64,000 nucleotides of DNA from Methanosphaera sp. (GTDB lineage Archaea > Methanobacteriota > Methanobacteria > Methanobacteriales > Methanobacteriaceae). Each line of letters opens with the position of its first letter. Positions within the stretch are counted from its first letter, which is position 1. The stretch lies in contig NZ_JALEKL010000001.1 in assembly GCF_022768985.1 (NCBI RefSeq), positions 82,288-146,287 on the forward strand, in the 5' to 3' direction. A program made the position numbers and the translations under genes. This document shows, piece by piece, positions 39,060-47,883 of this stretch. The notes under the pieces were generated by a model. The model was not told the DNA's origin, made no database searches, and saw only the letters and a program-made list of their open reading frames with translations.

Positions 39060-39707
39060 ATGGATTTAAATATTACACCTACTGAGAAAAGATTGATTAT
39101 TACTGTATTTTTCTGTATGTCATTTACAATTGCAAATCTTATTACAGTAAAAATTATTGATCTTCACATACTTGGTCTTGTAGTTCCTGCTGGTGTTCTT
39201 ATTTATCCTCTTGTTTATGTTCTAACAAATGTTATTACAGAAGCATATGGTGAGGATGCAGCACGCAGAACTTTAATTCTTGGTATTGCAGCTGATGTAC
39301 TTTTTGTGTTTATGACAACATTACTGCTTGTTCTTCCTTCACCTGCAAATTATGCTGGTGATTCAAGTTTAGCATTTGTATTTACACAAACACCTAAAAT
39401 ACTTGTTGCATCATATATCAGTTATCTTATTGGTAACCTTGTAAATGCACGTCTTACAACTATTGTAAATCGTAATGACTCAAATCATGCACTTAAAAAC
39501 ATGTTTGCAGTAGCAATGGGTGAACTTGTAGATAACATTATATTTATTGGTCTTGCATTTATTGGAGAAGTTCCAGTTATGGAAATTGCAATTATGATAT
39601 TCAGCCACTGGGTATTAAGTTTAATTTGGATTTCTATTGCAGAACCATTCACACTTAAAGTTCTTAAATGGGCAAAAGATGACACAAATGTAGAAGCAAC
39701 AGCATAG
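39060..39707 (+). CDS. VUT/YhhQ-family transporter, array copy B
   Basis: 215 residues, intact, six membrane helices. Starts MDLNITPTEKRLIITVFF behind GGGAGG. Carries VVPAGVLIYPLVYVLTNVITEAYGEDAARRTL, FVFTQTPK, GNLVNARLT and a Trp-rich last helix (WVLSLIWISIAEPFTLKVLKWA). Family members import preQ0-like or other queuosine/archaeosine precursors; substrate here unknown. Most similar to copy A. Each array member has its own ribosome site and mostly a spacer of 50-400 bp. Confidence 0.9.
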   Translation: MDLNITPTEKRLIITVFFCMSFTIANLITVKIIDLHILGLVVPAGVLIYPLVYVLTNVITEAYGEDAARRTLILGIAADVLFVFMTTLLLVLPSPANYAGDSSLAFVFTQTPKILVASYISYLIGNLVNARLTTIVNRNDSNHALKNMFAVAMGELVDNIIFIGLAFIGEVPVMEIAIMIFSHWVLSLIWISIAEPFTLKVLKWAKDDTNVEATA

Positions 39708-39810
39708 ATTCTACATTTTCTTACCTTTTTTTATGAGAGAATAAAGATTCTCTTCTTCTTTTTTTTATAAATTTATTTTAAAGTAAAATTTTTAGGGATG
39801 GATTAAAAAA

Positions 39811-40442
39811 TTGAATTTAAATATTACAAAATCTGAAAAAAGAATAATACTAAGTACAATTTTCTGTATTGCCTTTATGACAGCAAATCTAATAACAGAA
39901 AAACTTATTGAAATAAAAGCATTAGGTCTTATATTTCCAGCAGGTGTTCTTATCTATCCTCTTGTATTTGTTATTACAAGTGTTATTACAGAAGTATATG
40001 GTAAGGATATTGCACATAGAACATTGATAATTGGAATTATTGCAAATCTATTTTTTATAGTGATGACTACAATCATACTTTATCTTCCATCACCATCGTA
40101 TTATACTGTGATTTAAGTCTTATGTATGTATTTGGTCAGGCTCCAAGATTTTTCTTCTCAGGATGTGTTGGATATTTTGCAGGAAATATTGTAAATGCTC
40201 ATATTACAGCATTTGTTGCTCGTCGTAGTAGTAATCCTGATTCTGAGTTAAAAAACTTATTTCCTATAACAGTAGGTATTTTTGTTGATTTAATGGTCTT
40301 TATGACTATGGCATATCTTGGAAAGCTTTCATTTATTGTGATATTTTCTATGACATTTAATTACTGGATTCTTAATGTTTTATGGGTTTTAATTGCAAAG
40401 CCATTTATTGGATGGACTCTCAGGTGGGCAAAAACAGAATAG
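39811..40442 (+). pseudogene. VUT/YhhQ-family transporter, array copy C (single-base deletion)
   Basis: Two frames together make one family member: the first starts at TTG 39811 (NLNITKSEKRIILST) and breaks at SPSYYTVI; the second resumes with YVFGQAPRFFFSGCVGYFAGNIVNAH and runs to the normal end LRWAKTE. Inserting one G at 40108 (ACTGTG to ACTGGTG) restores YYTGDLSLMYVFGQ, which matches the YxGDxSLxxVF of the other copies. Thus one G was lost. The remainder is undamaged, so the event is recent or reversible. Confidence 0.88.
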
Positions 40443-40639
40443 AAAAAAAGGAAGTGAAGTTATATTTTTTTCTACATATTTTTTTTCTTTTTTTTACTAA
40501 ATTTTTATTATCTTATCTTTATAGATATATCAATTAAGTTAAACTAATTATGGATTTTTTAACTTTTTTTTTATGGAAATAAATATTATTATTTTTTTTT
40601 GATTTAATTAACTTTTTATTTGGAGGTTTGATTAGTTAT

Positions 40640-41270
40640 TTGGAATTTTAAGTTATCTGCAGTTGAAAAGCGTATTGTTATTGGTACAATCTTTTGTATG
40701 GCATTTACCACTGCAAATATTATTACAACAAAGCTTATTAATCTTGAATTTATACATCTTATGATTCCAGCAGGAATTCTTATCTATCCACTTGTATTTG
40801 TCCTAACTAGTGTTATGACAGAAGCCTATGGTGAGCGTGTTGCACAAAGAACTCTTATTATTGGTATTTGTTTTAATCTTTTCTTTCTTTTTACGGTGAT
40901 GCTTGTTGCATATCTTCCATCACCACCAGGATATATGGGAGATAAACATCTGCGTTTTGTATTTGGTGCAGCACCCAGATTTTTTGTTGCAGGAATTGCA
41001 GGTTACTTTGCAGGAAACCTTGTAAATGCACATCTTACAGCAATTGTTGCACAACGTAGTGGTGGTTCTGATTCATCACTTAAGAATTTATTTGCAATAG
41101 CTGTTGGTATTCTTGTTGATATTATTGTATTTATTGGAGTGTCATATATTGGTATTATTCCAGTTGGTACTATTGCATATATGGTGTTTAATTACTGGAT
41201 TATTAATATTGTATGGATTATTATTGCAAAACCACTTGTTAGTTGGACACTCAGATGGGCTAAGTCCTAG
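40640..41270 (+). CDS. VUT/YhhQ-family transporter, array copy D (frameshift in start codon region)
   Basis: Near-twin of copy F (about 90% identical protein). After the ribosome site TGGAGG the start TTG at 40640 is followed by GAATTTTAA, so its frame stops at once; in copy F the same place reads TTG AAT TTT AAA. One extra G (TTGG at 40642-40643) accounts for it. In the frame of the body the codons before ATG 40698 contain no ATG, GTG or TTG; ATT at 40638 is the only near-start. Body: LEFIHLMIPAGILIYPL, GERVAQRTLIIG, FVFGAAPRFFVAGIAG, then SWTLRWAKS. It may be silent, use ATT, or start at 40698. Confidence 0.78.
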
Positions 41271-41385
41271 AATCTATTTCGAAATTATGAATTTTAACTC
41301 TTTAAATTAATTGATAGTTTGTTTTATAACAAATTATTCTATTTTTATTATTCTTTTCTTATTTTTTTAATTATTATCTTTTATT

Positions 41386-41592
41386 TTCTAAAATAAAAAC
41401 TTATTTATCTTATTTAACTAAATATAATAAGTATATTAAGTTAAAAATTGAAATAAATTATTTTTATTAATTTTTAATTTAACTTAATTTTAATAAAATA
41501 AATAAAGTAGTGGAGGTGTATTATTTTTGGAATTAAAACTAGTTTTTGCTGAAAAAAGAATTCTTAGAAGAGCAATCTTTTCAATAACATAA
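41386..41592 (+). repeat. duplicated leader and 5' remnant (left copy)
   Basis: The AT-rich leader from about 41386 through the TGGAGGTGTATTATTTTTGG ribosome site and the first codons closely repeats 42371-42579 (leader and start of copy G). Both include TAAATATAATAA as likely TATA region. A related leader without the gene start recurs at about 43928-43970 before copy I. Confidence 0.85.
41527..41592 (+). pseudogene. VUT transporter remnant, array copy E (5' end only)
   Basis: TTG start with GGAGGTG upstream, then MELKLVFAEKRILRRAIFSIT and a stop: 21 codons. It equals the N-terminus of copy G (MELKLDYTEKRILTGVIFSIA). The rest of the gene is missing, replaced by the leader of copy F. It is the scar of a tandem duplication in which the first copy of the G-type gene was lost. 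Confidence 0.85.
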
Positions 41593-41650
41593 TATTAGTA
41601 AATATTTTTAAATTTAATTAATCTTTTTAATGGAGGTTTGATTATTTATT

Positions 41651-42280
41651 TTGAATTTTAAATTATCTGCAGTTGAAAAGCGTATTGTTATTGGTACAAT
41701 TTTTTGTATATCTTTTATCACTGCAAATATTATTACAATAAAACTTATTAATCTTGAATTTATACATCTTATGATTCCAGCAGGTATTCTTATCTATCCA
41801 TTGGTGTTTGTCTTAACTAGTGTGATGACAGAAGCCTATGGTGAGAGGGTTGCACAGAGAACTCTTATTATGGGTATCTTTGCAAATCTTTTCTTTCTTC
41901 TTATGGTGATGCTTGTTGCATATCTTCCACCACCATCAGGGTATATAGGAGATGAACACCTACGTTTTGTATTTGGTGCAGCACCCCGGTTTTTTGTTGC
42001 AGGTATTGCAGGTTACTTTTCAGGTAATCTTGTAAATGCTCGTCTTACATCGATTCTTGTAGCACGTAGTGGTGGTTCTGATTCATCACTTAAGAATTTA
42101 TTTGCAATATCAATTGGTATTCTTGTTGATATTATTGTATTTATTGGAGTGTCATATATTGGAATAATACCTATTGCCACTATTGCATATATGGTGTTTA
42201 ATTACTGGATTATTAATGTTGTATGGGTTATTATTGCAAAGCCTCTTGTTAGTTGGACACTCAAGTGGGCAAAATCCTAG
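41651..42280 (+). CDS. VUT/YhhQ-family transporter, array copy F
   Basis: 209 residues, intact, TTG start with TGGAGG 14 bases upstream. Six membrane helices; motifs GERVAQRTLIMG, FVFGAAPRFFVAG, GNLVNARLT, and FNYWIINVVWVIIAKPLVSW. Recent duplicate of copy D, about 1.01 kb upstream. Substrate unknown, as for the whole array. Confidence 0.9.
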   Translation: MNFKLSAVEKRIVIGTIFCISFITANIITIKLINLEFIHLMIPAGILIYPLVFVLTSVMTEAYGERVAQRTLIMGIFANLFFLLMVMLVAYLPPPSGYIGDEHLRFVFGAAPRFFVAGIAGYFSGNLVNARLTSILVARSGGSDSSLKNLFAISIGILVDIIVFIGVSYIGIIPIATIAYMVFNYWIINVVWVIIAKPLVSWTLKWAKS

Positions 42281-42370
42281 AATTTATCTATAAATTGTAT
42301 TTTAAATAGTTAAAATCATTTTGTAGTTAGTTTTAGGACTAATTATTCTTTTTTTTATTATTTTTTTTTA

Positions 42371-42579
42371 GTTTCTAAAATAAAAACTTATTTTATCTTA
42401 TTTTACTAAATATAATAATTATATTAATTTAAAAATTGAAATAAATTTTTTTATTAATTTTTAATTTAACTTAATTTTAATAAAATAAATAAAGTAGTGG
42501 AGGTGTATTATTTTTGGAATTAAAACTTGACTATACTGAAAAAAGAATTCTTACGGGAGTAATCTTTTCAATAGCATTA
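42371..42579 (+). repeat. duplicated leader and gene start (right copy)
   Basis: Counterpart of 41386-41592; includes the promoter-like TAAATATAATAA, the TGGAGGTG ribosome site and first codons of copy G. Differences are scattered single bases and small indels. Confidence 0.85.
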
Positions 42580-43137
42580 ATTATGGCAAATATTATCACA
42601 ATCAAAGTTATTGATCTACAGTTATTTGATCTTAGAATCCATGCAGGATTAATAATCTATCCAATTGTTCATATAATTTCAAGTATAATGGCAGATGTAT
42701 ACTCTAAAAAAGATGCTCAGAGAAACATTATCTTTGGTCTTGGAAGTTACATTCTATTTCTTATAATGATTATATTAGTTGTATTTCTTCCATCACCTGC
42801 AATTGGTAATGTAGATATAACAGGAGCATTTAATACCATGCCAAGACCTTTACTGGCTGCTAGTGTTGCATTTATACTAGGAAATTTTATAACAGTTGCC
42901 ATGACATTACATGTGAAAAGACGATATATTAAATCAAAATCAATACTTAAAAATATAGTAGCAATAGATGTGGGATTAATAGTAGATACAATTATTTTCA
43001 TATTAATTGCATATATTGGAGTATTACTACCAGATAGAATACTTTCAATAGTTATTGTAAATTCAGTATTCTATATTATATGGACGGCAATTCTTACACC
43101 TGTTATTGGATGGTTTAAAAAGTGGATAAAATCCTAA
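42514..43137 (+). CDS. VUT/YhhQ-family transporter, array copy G (divergent)
   Basis: 207 residues, TTG start with GGAGGTG upstream. Six helices. It diverges from the others in several marks: IHAGLIIYPIVHIISSIMADVYSKKDAQRN replaces the AGxLIYPLVYVLTNVITEAYGE type, and TMPRPLLAASVAF replaces FVFxxAPRxF. The conserved Glu of the EAYGE segment is Asp here. This copy may have another substrate. Same leader as remnant E. Confidence 0.88.
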   Translation: MELKLDYTEKRILTGVIFSIALIMANIITIKVIDLQLFDLRIHAGLIIYPIVHIISSIMADVYSKKDAQRNIIFGLGSYILFLIMIILVVFLPSPAIGNVDITGAFNTMPRPLLAASVAFILGNFITVAMTLHVKRRYIKSKSILKNIVAIDVGLIVDTIIFILIAYIGVLLPDRILSIVIVNSVFYIIWTAILTPVIGWFKKWIKS

Positions 43138-43230
43138 AAATTTAGAAGAAAAACTATTAATTTTAAGTATTATTCAAAAAATTAAATTTAAATTAAAGAA
43201 ATTTTATATAAAAAAAGGAGGATTATAAAC

Positions 43231-43869
43231 ATGGTCTTAGATAAACTAAAAGATAATGTTGAAGTTTCATATATTGAAAAACGTTTAATTATCACAATAT
43301 TATTTTGTATATCATTAACAATTGCAAATATACTTACAATAAAACTTGTTGATATTAACATTGCAAATCTTGTAGCACCAGCAAGTGTTATTATATATCC
43401 ATTAACTTATGTACTAATAAGTATTATCACAACAGTTTATGGTGAAAAAACAGCACAAAAGACATTAATACTGGGTATTATCACTGTTGTATTGTTTGTA
43501 TTTATGACAACATTACTTCTATATGTTCCATCTCCTGGATTTTACAAAGGAGATGTAAGTCTTAATTATGTATTTCAAAAGATTGATTCTATTGTTGTAG
43601 GATCACTTATTGCATATATTATAGGAAATCTTATAACAATAAAGCTTACAGGAAATATTTCACGAAGTAATAATAAATTTAAATATAAAAACTTCTTTGC
43701 AATAGCAATAGGTTTACTTATTGATGATTTATTATATCTTGCTATTTCAAGTATTGGTCTTATGCCATTTTCATTAGGACTTCTTATAAATTATTGGTTA
43801 TTTAACATAGTATGGCTTATTATTGCAGAACCTTTCACACTCAGGGCAATAAAATGGGCTAAAAGCTAA
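43231..43869 (+). CDS. VUT/YhhQ-family transporter, array copy H
   Basis: 212 residues, ATG start behind AAAGGAGGA, the best ribosome site in the array. Motifs: APASVIIYPLTYVLISIITTVYGEKTAQKTLILG, YKGDVSLNYVFQK, GNLITIKLTG. The Glu/Asp before the VYGE segment is Thr, and the PR after the FVF segment is missing (VFQKIDSIVVG), so it is a divergent copy. Six helices and Trp-containing last helix kept. Confidence 0.88.
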   Translation: MVLDKLKDNVEVSYIEKRLIITILFCISLTIANILTIKLVDINIANLVAPASVIIYPLTYVLISIITTVYGEKTAQKTLILGIITVVLFVFMTTLLLYVPSPGFYKGDVSLNYVFQKIDSIVVGSLIAYIIGNLITIKLTGNISRSNNKFKYKNFFAIAIGLLIDDLLYLAISSIGLMPFSLGLLINYWLFNIVWLIIAEPFTLRAIKWAKS

Positions 43870-44141
43870 TTAAGAATATGGAAGATTAATCTTCTAAATT
43901 AAAACTCTTTTTTTCTTATTTTTTTTTAAATGAAAACTTATTTTATCTAATTATTTTAAATATAATAAATAATAAGATTAAAAAGTTGAAAAATTCATAT
44001 TTAATATATAAGTTAAAACATAAGTTAAATTATAAAATATGGGATTTAAATTATATTTTAAATAATTAATACTATAAATTTAACAATAATCTTAATTTAA
44101 TAATTTAAAGTAATTTTTTGGAGGATTTTATAATCTTAAAT

Positions 44142-44762
44142 ATGGAAATAACTGATGATGATAAAAAAGTAGTAATAATTGTAATATTTTGTATGTCACT
44201 TTGCATATCAAATATTTTAACAGTAAAATTTATAGATCTAGGATATTATAACCTGTTTATTCCAGCAGGAATACTGATGTATCCACTTGTATATCTGCTA
44301 AGTAATATAATAACACAGGTATATGGGGAGCATGCAGCAAAAAGAGTTATTATCATGGGATTGTTTGCAAATATAATCTTTGTATTATTAACACTAACTA
44401 TGCTATTTCTACCAACAGCAGGAAGTAATATTCATGATCCACAACTAGCATTTATCTTTGGAAAAACACCAAGACTCTTCATTGCAGGACGTATAGCATA
44501 CCTGGCAGGAAGCTTTGCAAATGCATCACTTACAACAGTAATGCATACTAAATTTAGTAAAATAAGACCAAGATATAGAAGTATATTTACAATATCAATA
44601 GGACTATTTATTGATATATTAATATTTATAAGCCTTGGATATATTGGGGAAGTTAGTCTTGTTGCAATAATAAGTATGATTATTACTTACTGGATATTTA
44701 ATGTTATAGTAATATGTATCATAAATCCACTTATTAAGCCAACAATAAGATGGATAAACTAA
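44142..44762 (+). CDS. VUT/YhhQ-family transporter, array copy I
   Basis: 206 residues from ATG 44142 (MEITDDDKKVVIIVIFCMS). GGAGG at 44121-44125 lies upstream; the TTG at 44118 overlaps this ribosome site and is not a likely start. Motifs FIPAGILMYPLVYLLSNII, VYGEHAAKRVIIMG, FIFGKTPRLFIAGRIAYLAG, NASLTTVMH. Eight to twenty-five bases separate it from copy J, so these two may share an mRNA. Confidence 0.85.
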   Translation: MEITDDDKKVVIIVIFCMSLCISNILTVKFIDLGYYNLFIPAGILMYPLVYLLSNIITQVYGEHAAKRVIIMGLFANIIFVLLTLTMLFLPTAGSNIHDPQLAFIFGKTPRLFIAGRIAYLAGSFANASLTTVMHTKFSKIRPRYRSIFTISIGLFIDILIFISLGYIGEVSLVAIISMIITYWIFNVIVICIINPLIKPTIRWIN

Positions 44763-44787
44763 GATTATTATGGAGTTGATTGAGGGA

Positions 44788-45450
44788 ATGATACTATCAA
44801 GTTATTTTAAAATGTCACATATAGCAAAGTATATTTTTCTTTCTGTAATTTTTACTGTTGCATTTATAACAGCAAATGTATTGGTTGTAAAGATTATTGA
44901 TCTTCATTTGTTTAATATTACAATTCCTGCAGGAATTCTTATTTATCCTCTTGTATTTATTATTACAAATGTTATTACAGAAATATATGGTGAGAGAGTT
45001 GCACAAAGAACATTGCTTATTGGTATGGCTGCAAATATTATATTTGTATTTTTTACAACACTTGTAATATTTCTTCCAGGTAATATTGATGTTATAGCTG
45101 ATGAAAGTCTTGCTTATATATTTGGTCATACACCAAGACTTTTTATTGCAGGATGTGTTGGATATTTCATTGGAAATCTTATAAATGCACACCTAACTGC
45201 TATTTTATCACAAAAAGATAATATTAATTCATCATTTAGGTCATTAATTCCTATTGCTGTGGGTATATTTGTTGATATTATATGTTTTATAGCAACAGCA
45301 TATATTGGAGAAATTGAAATTTTAACAATAATTAATATGATTGTAATTTACTGGATATTTAATATGTTGTGGATTTTCATTGCAAAGCCATTTATTAAGC
45401 CAATACTAAGATGGGCAAAGTATGATGATTTTAGTGGTGAAATAATATAA
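44788..45450 (+). CDS. VUT/YhhQ-family transporter, array copy J
   Basis: 220 residues from ATG 44788, chosen because GGAG lies 12 bases before it; ATG 44770 and ATG 44809 are in frame too. Motifs TIPAGILIYPLVFIITNVITEIYGERVAQRTLLIG, YIFGHTPRLFIAGCVGYFIGNLINAHLT and FIAKPFIKPILRWAK. Last gene of the array; downstream follows a pyrimidine/T-rich end. Confidence 0.87.
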   Translation: MILSSYFKMSHIAKYIFLSVIFTVAFITANVLVVKIIDLHLFNITIPAGILIYPLVFIITNVITEIYGERVAQRTLLIGMAANIIFVFFTTLVIFLPGNIDVIADESLAYIFGHTPRLFIAGCVGYFIGNLINAHLTAILSQKDNINSSFRSLIPIAVGIFVDIICFIATAYIGEIEILTIINMIVIYWIFNMLWIFIAKPFIKPILRWAKYDDFSGEII

Positions 45451-45566
45451 AAATTTTTTCCACCTATTTCCTCTTTTTTTTAATTATAATTACTTTTAAA
45501 TACTAATTGTTTCTATATTTATTATTTAGAAATTTTTTTAAATACAAAAGAAAGTTTTTGATTAAT

Positions 45567-46289
45567 ATGCGAGATAATTTTAATAATTTCACAAATCAAT
45601 TCAACCAGTATAACCAGAATTCAATGAAAATGTTTAAGTATATCTATATTATATCATTTATCTTCCAATGGTCAATACTATCAATGGTATTAAATCTATT
45701 TACCCTTGGAATATTTAGACGTTTATTGTTTGTTGTCTTTATTTTAGATGCACTATCTATGATAATTAAAGAAGATAAATCAATGAAATGTCCATCATTT
45801 ATACTATCAAAAATCTGGTATATAATAGATAAAATAGATATGAAAAAGACAGCCACAACAATATCATACTACATAAACAGATTTACAACAGCATTTAAAA
45901 CAACATATACAAAAGTAAAATACAGTCTAAGTAATATAAAAGAAAATATTTTAAATATTAAAAATCGTGAATCAAAATTTAAAAAAGAACGAAACATAAA
46001 CAAATTCTCATCTCAGGTAGGAAGTAAAGTAACAGTAGAATACATAAAACCAGGAGAAAAACTTCAAAGAAAAACATTTAAATTTAAAGATCGAGCATTA
46101 TCATTTATACACCTACTTGAAAGTGAAGGATATAAAGACTATTCATCATACAACCTCGATATAAACATGACACCAGCATACATGGTAGTAAATAAAAACC
46201 GTGACATAATCGATGTAGAACAAAACAAAGTAAAATTATCACATGAAAGTCGTGATTATAAATTTGTAGTTGACGGTTGGATGAAATAA
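45567..46289 (+). CDS. hypothetical membrane protein with soluble C-terminal domain
   Basis: About 240 residues. Not recognised. Asn/Gln-rich start, then two close hydrophobic segments near residues 25-65 (YIISFIFQWSILSMVLNLFTLGIF), a Lys-rich linker, and a C-terminal domain of about 80 residues (SKVTVEYIKPGEKLQRKTFKF). I place the start at ATG 45567; a longer frame to 45507 lacks any ribosome site. Followed at 46305 by TAACCTCC. No link to the transporters is evident apart from direction. Confidence 0.65.
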   Translation: MRDNFNNFTNQFNQYNQNSMKMFKYIYIISFIFQWSILSMVLNLFTLGIFRRLLFVVFILDALSMIIKEDKSMKCPSFILSKIWYIIDKIDMKKTATTISYYINRFTTAFKTTYTKVKYSLSNIKENILNIKNRESKFKKERNINKFSSQVGSKVTVEYIKPGEKLQRKTFKFKDRALSFIHLLESEGYKDYSSYNLDINMTPAYMVVNKNRDIIDVEQNKVKLSHESRDYKFVVDGWMK

Positions 46290-46535
46290 GACAAATAAAC
46301 ACCCTAACCTCCATTTTACATCTTTTTTTAATAAATAAATTATATTTTTTTAAATAAAATACCTCTGAAAATAGCTAATTTTAATAAATATTCAATCATG
46401 CATCTACATTATGGTAATAATTTTACAAACTCTCTATCTATACTGGGATATTTTAAACATTGTTTAGCTAAACCTATTTTAAAAATATAAATATAATGCT
46501 ATATATAATAATAAATAAGAAACATGTTCAGGAGT

Positions 46536-46583
46536 ATGACTGGACTTAAAAAAAATATAACAAAGGGTGCAAAAACATGGTAA
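46536..46583 (+). CDS. possible 15-residue peptide
   Basis: ATG with CAGGAG five bases upstream, encoding MTGLKKNITKGAKTW and a TAA. The stop overlaps the ATG of the next short frame (TAATG). Basic peptide. The good ribosome site, TATA-like DNA upstream and coupling support translation; length alone makes it doubtful. Could be a leader peptide or a gene remnant. Confidence 0.25.
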   Translation: MTGLKKNITKGAKTW

Positions 46584-46627
46584 TGAGAAAAGACTTCTTA
46601 AGAAAAATGATGTTAAAATACTTATAA
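46583..46627 (+). CDS. possible 14-residue peptide, coupled to the previous frame
   Basis: ATG overlaps the preceding stop by one base (TAATG). Encodes MRKDFLRKMMLKYL. Basic and amphipathic. No independent ribosome site. Support is the overlap only. Confidence 0.2.
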   Translation: MRKDFLRKMMLKYL

Positions 46628-46849
46628 ATACATCATATTAAAACATTTTTTTAAATAAATACTATCATCCCCCTCCAAAAACTATCACTTTTTTATGAAA
46701 ACTTTTACAGAAAAACTAATTCTATATAATAACTAAATTTAATCAAACCATTTTCTCTAAAAAAAGCAAATACTATACTATTTATACTAAATTATTAAAT
46801 ATATTAAACATAATTACCAAAAAAAAACAAGAATATAAGGGTGATTAAG

Positions 46850-47447
46850 TTGACACAACAAAAAAAAGATAGCATTACTACTACTTTCAATATTTATAAC
46901 ACTACTATTTACATCATGCATATCAGCATCAGAAAGAATAGAAAATGTTGAATTAAAACCAAAAGAAATAGTATTTATGTATTCAGATGAAAATACAACA
47001 ACATACAAGGGAGATTTAGGACTACTTGGTGCAAGTGTTAGAAATGAAATAGATAATAAAACATATAATTTAGATCCTTCAGATGTACGGGGAATTGCAA
47101 AATTAACAAAGAAATCTTTTAAATTAAATGATTCACTTTTCATAACAGCAGATAATTCAGGTTATGATTATAAAAGAAATTACTGTGATTATAATGCATT
47201 TATGATAAAATTTAGAAATGGATCAAATTTAAGAAGACTTAGTATTGGTGATGATGAACTAACAGCTGATGATAAATTATACTTTGATGACTATGAAATG
47301 CAAAAAGCAGAATACTATGAAAAACAACACGACCTTGATGAAAGATCAGCAGCAGTAGATGAATCATATAAAATTAAAAATTCTAAAAAATCAAGTTCTG
47401 GATACTTTGTGGGTACACGTGGTTCTGGATATTATCATTCATTTTAG
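46850..47447 (+). CDS. small secreted protein, frameshifted in an A8 tract (paralog of 57905-58480)
   Basis: Paralog of the intact secreted protein at 57905-58480. Shared marks: YSDENT..YKGD.GL, VR..AK.T..SFK, LRRL...DDELTA..K.YFDDYE, and the end GTRGSGYYHSF against GTHGVSYYRSF. The expected start is TTG 46850 with GGGTGAT upstream, giving MTQQ and then the A8 run 46860-46867. In that frame it becomes nonsense. If the run had seven A, it would read MTQQKKIALLLLSIFITLLF, a proper signal peptide, into ASERIENVELKPKEIVF and the rest. No other start exists in the body frame before ATG 46977. So expression depends on loss of one A, or slippage. Function unknown. Confidence 0.8.
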
Positions 47448-47570
47448 GTGAGAATTTATAAATTCTCTTTTACTACTTTTTTTTAATTATTTTTATTTTT
47501 TTATTTTTTATAAAGTAAAATAGAAACCTTTATATACTAAGAGAACAATAGTATTATATAGAAGTATAAT

Positions 47571-47643
<73 letters not shown>

Positions 47644-47660
47644 CTACTATAATACTTTTT

Positions 47661-47789
47661 TTATAAAAATCTTTTTCTAAATTTCTTATTTAATGATTTC
47701 TTACTTTCTTTAGGCTTTTTAGGCATAGCTTTCTCTTTTTCAAGTTCTGAATCTTTAATCTTATTTACAAGTTCATTAACCTTATTCAT
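47661..47789 (-). CDS. small basic protein, 42 residues
   Basis: Reads MNKVNELVNKIKDSELEKEK, then AMPKKPKESKKSLNKKFRKR and FL. A helical N-terminal half and a very Lys/Arg-rich C-terminal half suggest nucleic acid binding. Ribosome site is weak (GTTGAT). The stop is 18 bp from the tRNA-Asn 3' end. Plausible small gene, not proven. Confidence 0.45.
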   Translation of the reverse strand: MNKVNELVNKIKDSELEKEKAMPKKPKESKKSLNKKFRKRFL

Positions 47790-47883
47790 AAACAAATCAA
47801 CTCATTTTATATAAATTTAAAAAATTAATCTTAATCTTTTACATATAGGAAGGAGATGGGGGGGAAAACTTAAATAGAATTTT

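Larger units (their letters stand above)
46290..46849. other. 560-bp spacer with a palindrome and two tiny frames
   Basis: Contains TAACCTCC (46305-46312), the perfect palindrome GTTTAGCTAAAC (46462-46473), TATA-like ATAAATATAATG near 46487, then two very short coupled frames at 46536-46627. The remainder is AT-rich with CCCCCTCC near 46670. Confidence 0.5.

Noticed and set aside
38072..44141. preQ1-type riboswitches in the leaders of the VUT genes
   Set aside because: The leaders are AT-rich with conserved promoter-like blocks but I see no aptamer-like stems.
44815..45192. 125-codon minus-strand frame rich in Cys, Asn and Lys
   Set aside because: Antisense of a VUT transporter; its composition is the mirror of Ile/Val/Thr codons, no start signal.
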